From: Zasmidium citrigriseum | Taxonomy: Eukaryota; Ascomycota; Dothideomycetes; Mycosphaerellales; Mycosphaerellaceae | Length of the DNA: 64,000 bases | NCBI GenBank assembly: GCA_002786025.1 | Contig: NHNW01000032.1 | Location: 248,001 to 312,000, forward strand | Reading direction: 5' to 3' | Part shown: one piece after another, positions 30,869-43,500 of the stretch | How the letters are laid out: each line of letters starts with the position of its first letter | Numbering within the stretch: the stretch's first letter is position 1 | Notes under the pieces: model-generated | The model's input: only the letters and a program-made list of their open reading frames with translations | Told to the model about the DNA's origin: nothing | The model's database searches: none | Made by a program: the position numbers and the translations under genes

Positions 30869-33800
30869 TCAAGATCCTACGTACTCTGGAACACCTTCTC
30901 TCCAGCTACGGGTGGCACTGGGGGGCGTCGGCGGGTGTGCCGCTGCGTATACCTCAACTCGCTCCGCGATGGCTTTGTCGAGCGCCTTCTCCCAGTCCTG
31001 CTCTGGATAGACGAGCTTCCCGTCCGAGTAGCTCAGCTGGAAGTCCAGAGAGCTATCCCATGCGATGGAAACTTTGTACCACAGATCCTTGGCATTCCTT
31101 TCGAGAAAGAAGGTCGCAATCTTGCGAGACTTTTCCGCTTCGCGCTCCCTATCAAATACGGCCCATCTCGACATTCCGTTGCCTGGCTCGCTGACCACGA
31201 GCGGCGACGGTACTTCAGCATTGTTTCTCAGCAGTAACTCAACCATCTCCAAATCGGGCGACGCACCGGAACATGCAGCGTAAAGGGGGGTCATATTGGG
31301 GCTTGTGCTGACAGCGTTGACATCCGCCTTAGCATTCAATAGGGCCTCAACGGAGAAGTAATTCCCTGCCCTACAACCTGAGTACAGAGGCGTCCGCTCC
31401 TTGTCATCTCGCACCTCCAAGGGCGCACCAGCCTTCACGAGTACGTCGACAATGTTCCTTTTGCAGGAGCTCTCAGCTGCATGGTGCAGAGCTGTCTGCC
31501 CCGATCGATCCCGTGCTTCTACATCAGCCCCTGTTTGAACGAGCAGCCTGACGATCTCAACGCACGGGTCGTAGCCGCAGGCATGGATCAGAGGTGGTTC
31601 TCCATTCCTACCCGCAAGATTGGGATCAGCCCTTGCGCCTAGCAACATCTTGACAAGCGCCGACTTTCCCAACTTGATTGCAGCTATGAGAGGGGTATCC
31701 CCATTCTTCGCATGGCGATTGGGATCAGCTTTCTCGAGCAGGATCTCAACTAGGTCATCTCCCTGATCGCAAGCGAAGGTCAAGCATGAGCCGGCGTCGT
31801 ACGTCAAAGGAGTCTCGGGGTCCGCATCATAGCTCAAGAGCATGCGAACAATGCTGGCAGAACGCTTCTCCAGTGCCACTTTCAAGGGAATGGCCGTATC
31901 TCCCCACCAGTCGGTCATCTCGTCTGGGTCTGCACCGTCTCTTAGCAGGTAGTCGCAGGTTTGAACGAGTTCGTTGTCGATGGCTGCAAACAAGGCTGAC
32001 CGTGGCTTCTTCTTCGATTTGAGACGACGGAATTGCGGATCACCCAGCCATAGCATGCTTGAGTAAACACTGAACTCGTCGCCGAGAAGCCGAAGATGCA
32101 GATCACCCCGCTGAACTACGTGTCCATGGGCTTCTGCCAATCTCTGATGATTCGACCAGAATTCGACCGCGTACAACATCAGAGGGCGCCGATGATGGTC
32201 AAGCCACTCATTCGCAGATGCGCTTTGAGCCGAATGAAGGATGTAACCCACGCATGTGTTGGCGATGTGTGCGTGGCACAAGCGTTCCTCGAGGACGAAC
32301 ATCCCAGTCCGGCCAGCGCTGACGTTGCTTGACACGAGGAATTCTTTGACCGTGAAGTGGGCCAGCTGCACTATCGTAACGTCGATGTCTAGGCCTCCGT
32401 GCTGTCCCATGACACGCTGTCGACCAGGTGTCAGATTTATCAGGGGTGACAGCTCATCTGTGATCTTTCGCATCATCTCTCGGCTGGATGTATCGATATA
32501 AGGCTTGGTGTGACGAGTGATGCATGCTTCCACTAGCTCTTCAACGGTCACCGGGCTTTGTGCAAACGCCAACCATTGCAGCGCATTTCGTGCATGCCGT
32601 TGATTTCGTGCGGGCAGGTTCGCCAGAATACGGTCATAGGTCAAGGGAAGGTCTTCAGGCAATGCATTCAAAACTTCTTCCAAGTCCTCTGCCATCAAGA
32701 TGGGGGACTTTTTGATCTCGTTGAGCTGGCATTGCGCCCATCGGAACCTGCAAAATGTCAGACATCGATCATGCAGCTAGTCATCCCAGCAACTACTTAC
32801 ATCCCATCAGCCTTCTTTCTAAATGTGTTTACAATTTGCTGTTTTTGTTCAGTGGACAAGACCCTCAGGTTGATGTCATGCATGAGTCCATGCTCGGCGT
32901 AGGCTATGATGTCTTCGTTGACTTTCTCTGCCCCGATGATGAAGCGCTGAACCAGATCAGTCGTCATTGCAGCCTCAATGTCTGTCTCATAACGGCTGGT
33001 AAGTATTATCTTGACCTTGGATGGCAAGGACGTCATCAAGCTCCGTAGTTCATGCAGCACTTGGTTCCTGATCATGAACCGCCGAGGCGACTCGTCCAGT
33101 GCATCAAGAATGATTAGAGTCTTGTTCGTTGTTGCAATTTGAGACTGCAACACTAAGGCCAACGTGTCTACGTCCCTCTTCTTTCCGTCGAAAGCGGCCT
33201 GAAGCTCGTTAGATATTGATGGCTCAACGCAAAGCTGTTGAACTATCGCCGTCAGCACCTGCAACCACTCTTGCTTCTGATCGTTAGCGAAGGTAAAGTA
33301 GAAGTAAGCGATCGGTGTCTCTGGGCTCGAGAACCTGCTTTTTAGGTCGTCGATGATAGAGGAGCAGAGTACAGTCTTGCAACAGCCAGCCTTTCCAGTA
33401 ATCCAGAGGCCGGGCTTCGTGTCATCGTTCAACCAGTCCTTGTACTTGTCAGATTGGAGAAACCATACGCCAGTACCTGGGAGATGTTCGCTTCTCGCTT
33501 TGGCATGATCAGTGGATGGGTCGGGTGCATTCAGCCACTTAGCAATGTCGTCGAAGCACTGCTTCTCTGCTGCTGTTTTGACGTCCTGGGCAGTAGCAGC
33601 GGTGGTGGCTTCAATTCTTGCCGTGCTTTCCAGAATTGCTGCAGATTGCTTTCGTAGCTCGGTAGTGTCCTTTTGAACGGATTCAATCGCCTGGGCTTTT
33701 GAGATGTCGAGGTCAAGTTGAAACATATGAATGGCAATGCCAAGAAAGTCCAGCCGATCTTTGGCGAGGCGCTTGAGCTTTTCAATCGTCTCCTTGTGGA

Positions 33801-34143
33801 AAGGGTAGGTGAGACGCTTGCCTGCGGCCTTCAGCTTCTCGCCAAAATCGGCAGGAGGGTCCTCCTTCCCCAGCTTGCCAACTGCCGTTCTGACTTTCTG
33901 GAGATAGACTTCGCATTGTTTGAGGGCATCTTGAACGAATAGACGGGACTCGGTGGTTTCAGCGCTTTTTCTGTTGGTGAAGGTCGTGTGAACTTGTGCA
34001 AAGAGACGTTCGAGCTGATAAAGACTCTCGCGTACTTCGGTCATGTCGCGGCCATAGCTCTCCCATGCTTGATAGTATTCCCATAGACCCTTGCAGACTT
34101 CGATGCTGAGCGATGCAGCTCCAAGACCAGTGCCTGCGTCCAT
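30869..34143 (-). CDS. NACHT-ankyrin NOD-like receptor 1
   Basis: Model: minus strand, exons 32801-34143 (1343 bases) and 30869-32747, intron of 53 bases (GTAAGT...TTGCAG), 1073 residues. The start is ATG 34143, where the N-terminal fold begins (MDAGTGLGAASLSIEV). Residues 1-200 form a helical N-terminal effector domain of the fungal STAND type (HeLo-like group). The NACHT ATPase has its P-loop GKAGCCKT at about 250-257 and Walker B LIILDALDE at about 343-351. The intron falls after the NACHT core. Exon 2 carries a winged-helix-like region, then about eight ankyrin repeats (units such as DTPLIAAIKLGKSALVKMLL). Such receptors sense non-self or pathogen signals, oligomerise through NACHT and can trigger cell death. 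The tandem copy next door shares its layout. Confidence 0.88.
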
Positions 34144-34515
34144 TGAGGCTTGTGGAAAGTGAGTTAGAAGATGGCTTGCGGTATGAGGGGGAGAAGGGGA
34201 AATTTCAACGGATGGTTGAAGTGCGATCATCCGGTGGGTAACAATCATTGTCTGGGAACGTATCGCCAAATGTTTGTGTCTGGATCGGCGAGCTGCTGGT
34301 GAGCTGCATTAATGAAACAACGCTTTGTAATATGCTCAGTCGCAGGTTTGTTAACGTCGCTTTGATTGATGCCGCCGTGGGAACTTGCGATCGTAACGGT
34401 ATTCAGTAGACAGCAGAAGTACACTGGTACAGGAAAGGGCAGGAAGAGTCTTGGAGAATCAGATCATCCATCCGCTGCACCAGTGAGGCTAATCGCCACG
34501 ATCTATACGATTTCC
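34144..34515. promoter_or_regulatory. Gap between the two receptor genes
   Basis: About 370 bases between the start of receptor 1 and the stop of receptor 2, both transcribed leftwards. It should hold the receptor 1 promoter and receptor 2 terminator. No specific element identified. Confidence 0.4.
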
Positions 34516-37500
34516 TCAGCAGTAAGTCTCCAACGACTCTGCATTGGACGGGTCCAAGCGTAGATAGGTGCGAAAGTGAGCTTTCCATCCGTCTTCATGC
34601 TCCAATTCAGCCCCATCATCGTCTGTCAAAAGGAGATCCGTTATCGCCTCTAGACTATGGGGCTCGGTCAGCTGGTAGCATAGACGCCTTGCGCCGCACC
34701 CAATCAGATAGTCTGCCACTTCGCACGACAGTGAAGCAACATTAGTGCGCTCTGATAAGTACCACTCTGTCGTTATGCCTATCACAGCGATGTCCTTTTC
34801 AATAGTAGCGCCCCGGGATACAAGGAAGCGAACGATCTCAGAACTCGGCGGCGGGATAGCGCAGACTAGCTTCAACGGCGAGCCCACTGCAGGCCTGTCA
34901 ATACCGTGGTCGATATTTGCACCGTGATCAAGAAGGAGCGCTGCAGCGGCAGAACTGAACATCTTATCAATGTGGCTTAGGGGTGTCCGTCCTGCATCGT
35001 CTTCATAATCGACTATTGCGCCAGCAGCGATAAGAGCTCTGGCGGTCTGGACCGAGTTCCCGGAAATAGCGTGATGCAGCGGTGTCTGGTTCCACTGATC
35101 TGTCGTTCTCACGCTTGCACCGTTCCTTATCAGAGTCTGGACAAAGTCAAAGGCGTCATCTTTTTGAGCCCTTCTGCATGCGTGCAGTAGGGCTGTGGCT
35201 TGGTCATCAGTCTTAGCGTCAACATCGGCCCCTTCTTCAATCAGCAACTCCGCAATGTCTGCGTAACTTCCCTGGCGAGGTGAGTACGTGTGTTCAGCCG
35301 TAACGTGCAAGAACGTCTTATCTTCCTCCAGTCTCTCCCTGACGTCGACGCTGTGATTGAGAAGTAGTTTCAGTGCACGGATGTTGGGGCCGGAGCACGC
35401 TGCAGCAGTCGTAGAGGGCTCCACGGCGGCACCCCTCTCGAGCAGAAGCTCAACAATCTTCAGATCATTCTCGTGCTGAGGATTGGCCACCGCTATGCCC
35501 AGTGCTGAGCTCCCAGCAACACCAGAACAGTTCGAGTCCGCCCCATGATCCAATAGTAGGCGTACAATCTCGTAGGAACCTCGCTCCACCGCCTTGCACA
35601 AAGGTAGCCCTGATTGTGAGAAGTTTGGATCAGCCCCGTGTTGAAGCAGCAATTTCACTGTTTCTGTGTGGCCCAACTTTACCGCGATATAGAGAGGTGA
35701 TGAGCGAGAAGGCCCTCCAGTAACGTTGGGCGGGAAACCCGCATTCAACAGCTCGGCGCAAGTACGCGGTAGTCGCAAGGTGGCCGCTGCCAACAATGCG
35801 GGTCTGAACTCGTAGTCCGGCCTCATTCTGTTGTGACGCAGGCTGCCCCAGTAACATTGGAGCGCTGGATCCGTGAGAAGCCGAACTGCAGACTCGCAAG
35901 ATGCTTCCGAATGTTCGTCCAGTTCAGCTCTCATCTGATAGTGGGGCCACATTTGGACTGAGTGGCTCAGGAAGCCGTTCATTGAGAACGAAGCGGGATC
36001 TTCTTTGCTCGGAAGTCCGTCCGGACTACCCTCACGTTGGCAATAGATGTAGGCAAGACAGACCTGCGCAAGGTTTGAAAAGCCTGAAGATCGTTCCAAG
36101 GAGAAGTACCGTGCAACTCCCGCAAGGGTCCGGTCTGCCAGCAGGAATTCTCTGACGGAGAAATGAGCGAGATACACGTGGGATTCTAAGGTACCGTCTC
36201 CAATGACCTCCTCTTGATCTTGCTGCCGGAGTTCGATGAGAGGACCAAGAGTCTCTACGATATTGAGCATGCTATTCCGGTTGGTCTCGTTGACATGTGA
36301 CTCTGGTCGTGCTTCGGTGATGCAAGCTTCCACCAACTCTCCAACGGCAAGTGGTGATTCGGCAAACGTCAGCCACTCGAGTGCTTTCTTTGCCGCCTCT
36401 CCACACCCTTCAGTCTGCTCAATGTGGACCAGAATACGTTCGTATGTCTCATCGAGCGACCGAGGGAGTTCCCGGAGGCACTTGGACAGGTCATCTTGTC
36501 GAAGAAACTTTCTTCGCTTGAGTTCTTCGATCTGGCAGTGTGCCCATCTGAACCTTGACATTGTTAGCCTTACAAAGCCGCCACACAGTCGCGTGCCAAA
36601 TACCTACATCCCGTTTGATTTCTCTTGGGAGGTATTCGAAATGAGTTCCTGCTGTGGCGGTGCGAACTTCGCTCTTCCTGTCCGAGTGTCCACCATGTTC
36701 AGGTGGCTGTTGACGTATATCATAATATCGTCATTCACACGCGCCTCGTCGATCTTGACACAGTTGGTGGTCATAGAGGTGATTGCATGCCGAATGTCGC
36801 TCAGATCTCGGCTCGTCATAAGAAGTCGTACCCCATCACACACAGCAAGGAAGTCCAAGCGGCGCAGCAACTTCGAGCGTGCGTCATTGGCCTCGGGACA
36901 CTCATCCAAGGCGTCCATGATGATGATGGAGCTCGGTTCCCGCTTGAATAGGCTGGTCAAAATGCTTTCGAGTGTAGCAAGGTCTTTCTTGCCTTCTTCA
37001 TGAGCCCGACCGAGGTCTGGAAGGAGCTGACGGCCGCGGCTGAGCTGAGTGATCAGTGAGGCTAGCATTTGATCGTACGACTGCTTCTCCTCGTCCCGGA
37101 AGGAGAAGTAGAAATATGCCAATTGCCCATCCAGCCCTTGCCTCAGCTTCATCTGCAAGTCATTGATGATCGTTGAGCAAAGGACTGTCTTGCAGCATCC
37201 AGGTTTGCCATGGAGCCACATTCTTGTGGTGTCGCCGGTCAACCATTTCTCGTACTCTGGACTTTGAAGAAACCAATTGCCGGTCCCGGGTTCGTGCTTC
37301 TCACGAGCGCTGTGGTGATTCGTGGAGGGATCGGGGGCATCCAGCCAATCCAGTGCCGATTGGAGCTTGTACCGCTCATTGTCGGACAACAACGTCTTAA
37401 CATCTGATGCTGTTGACTGTACACCATTTTCGATTCTTGTCATTGATTCTGCCACTGCCGTGGCCTGCCGAGCCAGCTTCGCTGTTTGGGATTTGAGTTC

Positions 37501-37950
37501 CGCAAAGCCCTCGATCGAAACCTCAAGCTGCAGTAAGTCGATGGCAACTCCAAGATCTTCCAGAGCACCCTCTACAATGCCCTTGAGCTGGAGCAAAGTG
37601 GCTCTTCGAAATGGATACTTCACCCGATCTCCGCCGTGGCGGAGCTTTTCCAGCAGAGTGTGTGGATTCGCGACGCCTTGACATTTCTTTGCGGCTGTAT
37701 TCAGATTGTCGACACCCTCTCTGCAAGCGATGACACTTTGAGCAACGCAGGTCCGTGCCTCGTCGCTGGTCTTGGTATTTCTGAGAACTCTATCGCACTG
37801 CTCGAGAAGGCTGGAAAGTCGGCCAACGCCGCTGCAGATCTCTTTGATGTCGTCGTTCTGGCTTTGAAAGTCTTGATAGAAGTCGAGAAGGATTTTGCAT
37901 GTTTCGATGCCCAAAGAGGCGACGCCGAGAGCAACCCCTGCCACTTCCAT
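34516..37950 (-). CDS. NACHT-ankyrin NOD-like receptor 2
   Basis: Model: minus strand, exons 36608-37950 (1343 bases) and 34516-36553, intron of 54 bases (GTAGGT...TCAAG), 1126 residues. It starts MEVAGVALGVASLGIETCK, matching the N-terminal helix of receptor 1. The NACHT P-loop reads GKPGCCKT and Walker B IIIMDALDE. The end of exon 1 and start of exon 2 encode NGM/FRWAHCQIEELKRR against DGM/FRWAQCQLNEIKKS in receptor 1. The ankyrin region is longer (about nine or ten repeats, units such as SPLYIAVKLGHTETVKLLL) and is the most different part between the two. Exon 1 length and intron phase are identical to receptor 1, so they are tandem duplicates. Expected role: allorecognition or innate-type defence receptor. 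Confidence 0.88.
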
Positions 37951-40544
37951 AGCTGCGAACTGCTGATCGTCCCGTTGCTCCGGGAAAATTCGATCGGAAG
38001 AGTACTTTTAAGCCTGCATCGCATGTTTGCTGGGCTGCATGATCAAGGATAAGTGCCTTCTCGATGACTCTCAGGCAGTTGCTATTCTTTGTGAGATGCT
38101 GGCCGCACTTCAATTCTGATCGCACTGAGCCACGATACGACGTTTTGCGGAAAGTTGATAGCCGTCGGCCAACCCCATAGATTGCTGAAGATCTTGGAGA
38201 AATTGTCAAAGCCATGCCAGCATCAAACTTCTTCTCGATGCTGGCCGATCCCAAAAGACCCCAGCACGAGTCTATTGATGGCTCCTTCCAACTCGGTGCT
38301 TCCTACTTCTCTTGCGTTCGCGCAGCGTCCCGAACTGGAGGGAGCGCCAAACAGAAGCCGCAGCCCCTGAACTTCCAGCGGCGGAAGCGGCGGCAAATCC
38401 CGACTTCACCTCGTCGGCATCAGCTTTCACATGCAATGCAACTCCGCACAATCACCTCAAAAGACACGTTCCTTGTCTTGCGTCTATGAAGCGATGTTGT
38501 GAAAATGTCCTCGAGCCACATTGGCAGTGCGGATATAGACTCGCGGGCGAATGGCGGAAATTCTTGAACGGCCATGGATGATCTTGCGGGGAGATTTAGG
38601 TATCCTGGTCATATTGTTTTGGGAGCTCGAAATGGGGCTCGCGAGTAGAGCTCATGGTGTGAGCTACTGAGGAAGTTTGATGATCCAGTCTGCATAGAGT
38701 TCTCATTCATCCATGATGTTTCAAGGCGTGGAGGATCTCGTATCTTGGGCACGGCGGTCGCCAGGTCTTCCGTCGCCGTGATGAGGTTCTTGATCAGGCA
38801 TCCAATGTCGAGTTGTCTGCAATTACTTGCCGCCATGCCGGCTCTCCTGGCTGGGTCAAGAGCACCATTGAGATGCTGGCTGACTTCCTGAACGCTCAAA
38901 TACTCTGGGAGCCCAGATTCCCAGAACGGGATTGTGCTCGTGGTGGAAGAAAGATAATGTCGGGCATGTCTCGGATTTCCCGGCCTGATGCTCCTCTACC
39001 GAGGGCAGAAGACAGCTGTAAGAGAATGATTTCCCTGGCAGTGTTTTCCGGTCGTCGACAGGAAGCTCGGATGGATATCACTGGACTCCTCTGCAGTCAT
39101 TCGATAGACGGCGGGGAAACGACGTCTCAGTTATCCGTTGCATCTCGTAGTAAGAACCTTTGAACCGCTCGGCCTTCCCTCGTCACTTTGGGCTCAGGCA
39201 GGATGCTCCGTCGTCCGAATGTGAATGTAAACATGGAAACAGTGATATCGATGCCAGTGTTGGAAGAATGCCCGCTGGTTTTTCTCGGATAACCCTCGTG
39301 CCCTTGTAGCCGGCTCGATCCATAGTGAGGTCCTTGCTCTGCCTCCAGACACTTGTTCAATGTCCGATGGGCCGGATACGGCAATCAGTCCTTCTGGAGT
39401 GTGTCAATGGCCTGTAGGACGCGGGGATCCAGGAAGCAGGGCTCCACGTGTCTGAGAATCCTTGAGCATCGGGAACAGGCCAAGGAATCCGTCATGCTGC
39501 AGGTATATGCCAGGTGTTGTTCTGGACCCGAACAGCTTCACTGGCTGTCCTATACTCCTCTGAAAGCCCAGTCGTCGTAGTAGCAGGCTGATTGTTTCAC
39601 GGATGCAGGGGACACTTGCGGCATTCCCCAGGACATGAGAGAACTTCATGGACGCGTCCCAAGATCTCGAAAGTCACCACGCGATCTCTTGATAGGTGTC
39701 TAGCGTATTTTCGAGCTGATAGTGGACATGTCGTTCTCCTCTTGCGTTTCAGGTCATGCCAGAGTTTTGCTGAAAACCTTTCCCATCTCTTCACTTCCCC
39801 TTTCGTTCTGCATACTGCAGCCGATTTGTAGGTACTGCCGAGGCAGGAGGAGTCGGAAGCTCGTCGCTGGCGCTTGCACGATGCTCTCTACGGGACACTG
39901 CTGTCGGCGGAAGGGAGGGGCGGAGGAGAGGGAGGGTCGTCGTTGCGCGAATGTGTCCGCTCGAAAGTCTGGATCGTCTTGTGATGCTGCAAGAGAATCT
40001 GCGCAATTGTCGGAGGGTCTTTGAGAGTTGCAAGACGGTTCCGAACGCGATGGACACGTCCTCGTTGCCTGCTCGCCGTAGTATCGCGTCGAATCCGGGT
40101 TGAGCGTGAAATGAGATTGGAGAAGGGAGGGAGAGATGTCGGGATGTTGAGGAGCGGGATTTTGTCGTGAGTTCGGACTTGAAGACGAGCGAGACGAAGG
40201 TTGACGAACGATTAGATCAACGATGCTTTCACGACGAGGACATGAATGATAGTTCAGACGAGATATTCAGATGAACGAACTCCGCATCGATCAGACAACT
40301 CAATCCTTCACCTCCGCCTTCATTTGCTGCTTTCACCGTGTTCCTCACATGCAGTCCAGCACCCTTGCAACGCGGGTATACCCTGTCTAGTCTTGGCGTG
40401 AGAGCCGTCCGTTTGCTGCCTTCCTTCCTCCTCCGCTTCCCCAACCCTCACCACCACCACAACACCCACCACCGCATCGCCCTCGTTCCATACACCCCAC
40501 GCTTGATACACCCATCAACACACTCCCTCCGCACCGCCCTCGCC
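37951..40544. other. 2.6 kb with unresolved minus-strand fragments
   Basis: No full gene. Around 38.6-40.0 kb the minus strand has several short frames with protein-like composition. One at about 39600-39800 ends RVHEVLSCPGECRKCPL, which resembles, weakly and from memory, the Cys-containing middle region of AflR-type Zn2Cys6 regulators. I could not find the zinc cluster or join the frames with splice sites. It may be a decayed regulator gene, or nothing. The right end should contain the promoter of the giant secreted protein. Confidence 0.3.
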
Positions 40545-43500
40545 ATGGGCACCCTCCGCCTGCTCGGGGCTCTCCTCGTTGCGGCGGGAGAGCTCACGGC
40601 CAACGCGCTCAACACCACGTCGACCTGCACGACGAACTCCACCACCGCTTTTGTCGTTCTGTCGACGGTCCCTGGCACGGGCTCGTATACGGCTTTGACT
40701 ACGCTGTCGGAGTCGAGCAAGGAGTCTACGACTGCTGGGGTGACTGAGAGTAGCAGTGGGCTTTCGTTCACTTACTCGCCTGCCCTCAACACGAGCAGCA
40801 CTTCCTGCACAACCACTACTTCGCTCACTTCGCTCACTTCGCCTTCTGAGCCTGGCTTCACCAGCTCGTCTGAGTCCGGCTTGACCAGCTCTTCTGAATC
40901 TTCTACGGCAACCACTACCGCACCTTCCACTTCAGGAAGCAGCACTGGAACGCCTTCAATCTCTTCTTCGACATCCTCCAGCAGCTGGATTGGTTCGTGG
41001 ACCTACACTCTTTCGGCATCCAATTCCACGGCATGGCCAACGGCAGCGAGCTCGACGTCGTCTTCTTCGACCGAGCCTTCTCCTGCACCTACGAGTTCGA
41101 CAGTCTCGTCCAGCTTGAGCAGCTATTCGAAGACTTCATCGACGAGCAAGAGCAGCGTTGGCACTGGTACAACTTCGATATCAAGCAACAGCACTGCCTT
41201 GACCACCACATCGTCGAGCTCACACTTGTCTGAATCATCTTCGGACAGCAGTGTTACAAGCAAGGCGACCAGCCATGGTACAACGCCAGTAACTTCGGAG
41301 TCGACGACGACAAGCTCGACTCATGCTCCATATGCGAATAGTACGACCAGCGAGACCTCCACGATACAGTCTTCGTCTGAGCCGGACTTGAGCACGTTCA
41401 CTGGCACTGCAACCACATTGCCATCGTTGTCGGCTCCAACAGCTTCTCCAACGCCCTTCATTACCGTCTACTCGATGAGTGGCGAGATGACGACGAAGAC
41501 AATCTATCCTCTTCCAGGAGCTCAGTCCACCATCAGCGTCGTCAACAGCAGCGGCATCTTGACCACAATGACGGTCTGGGCAACTGTCACCTGGGCCACG
41601 ACGGAACCTTCGACCACTGAAGTTGCTTCGACGACAGAGCTACTAAGCACAACATCGCCTCTGAGCACCTTCACCGGCGATGAGCCTCCTCCATCAAGCT
41701 TTGGTCCAACGACCGGCGTTCCTTCGCCCTTCGTCACCGTTTTCCCAACAGATGGCGTTTCCACCACCATGACCTTCTGGCCGGAGACCACAGCTTCTCC
41801 GTCTTTGAGCGTCATCACGTCAGAGAGCACTACTTCTACGATGAGCATCTGGCCTCCAGTCACTTGGGATACCACTCGTCCTCCGCTCTCGCTGCCACCT
41901 ATGCCCGAGACATCGGACCTGAGCACAATGACGGGCGATGAGCCTCCGCCGCTGACCTTTGGGCCCACCACAGCCCAGCCATCGCCGTTCGTGACTGTCT
42001 TCCCAATCGATGGCAGCTCGACGACCATGACCTACTGGCCTGCCGGTCCAACCAGTGCTTCCATCAGCCTCATCACTACTGACGGCACCACTTCGACCAT
42101 GAGTGTGTGGCCTTCCATGTCGTGGGATACCACTCCACCATCGAGCTCGGTGTACAGCACTTTCTCAGGCGATGAGCCACCCTTCATGACCTTCGAGCCT
42201 CCGTCTGGCATACCATCTCCGTTTGTCACGATCTTTCCAACCGATGACACAACATCCTCGCTCACGTACTGGCCTGCTGAGACGCCAAATCCCTCCATCA
42301 GCATTGTCACCTCAGATGGCACAACGTCCACCGCCACTGGCTGGCCTTCTGTGTCTTGGTACACAACGGAGCCGAGTAGTTCGACAAGCTCGGCTTTCAG
42401 CACCTTCACTGGTGACTTTCCGCCGCGACCTCAGTTGAGCACACCTTCTGGACAGCCATTCCCGTTCGTAACGGTGTTTCCGGTCGATGGAGAGACTTCA
42501 ACGCTCACATACTGGCCTGAGCAATCAGCAGTTCCATCGTTCAGCCTGGTGACTTCCGACGGCTCTTCTTCCACCAAGACGCTCTGGCCGCCTGTCTCAT
42601 GGGATACGACTTCGCCTGATGGAGATCTGCCACCGGTCACACTCGGCCAGTCCACCTCGTCATCGACGTCTGGTACCGGCATCATGAGTCTGCCAACCTT
42701 CACGGGCTCGGATGATGAGCTGCCGCCATTCTTGACTATGGCGTCCGGTACTCCCTCTCCGTACGTCACCATTTGGGGCGAAGATGGACAGGAGACAACG
42801 GAGACTGTCTGGCCGTTGTTCTCCACTGTCCCGCAATCCGTCTGGACTTTGTCTTGGGACCACACGACCACGACTCTCACCACGTCTGCCATCCGTCCTT
42901 ACGTGACAGGCTCTACCGACGACACAGATGATGTTATTGAGCAATGGCAACTCCAGCTCAAGGACATCCTCGGTAGACTGCATCACTGCATCGAGATCTT
43001 CAACATCGACACCTGCCGCCAAGTCGAGGGCGATCTCGACCATTTCATCTCCGCAATCTGTGGTTTCTTCCACCTCGACTGCAGCGGCAACACCGGCGGC
43101 GGCGGCGGAGGTGGTGGAGGCGGCAACTGTCAGCATCCCAAGTGCAGCTGTGGCATCACCAATCCCGCTGGGTGCGTCGGCTGCCTCATCAACGCCGGCA
43201 AGGCCATTATCTGCAGCATCCACGGCAGCGATATCAACGGCATCAAGATCGACATCGGTATCCTCGACGACCTGTTGAAGCTTCTTCCGCAATTTCCATC
43301 TCTTCCTTGGCCACCGATTCCTTGGCCCCCGGAGGTTGGAGGTGGAAGCAGCCACGGCGATGAGAATCCCACCAACCAGCCCGATGACGACGACAATCCC
43401 ACTGAGGATGGCCCCGACGAGGATGACAATCCGACTAATGACAATCCCAACGATCCATCTGGGACTGCTTCAAGGTCTTCGACATCCACCGAATCATGCT

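Noticed and set aside
40338..40544. Upstream extension of the giant protein to a GTG
   Set aside because: The signal peptide and strong start context begin at ATG 40545; GTG starts are not used normally in fungi.
42660..43355. Minus-strand frame of 231 codons and similar ones under the giant gene
   Set aside because: Long antisense frames are expected opposite GC-rich, Ser/Thr/Pro-rich coding sequence.
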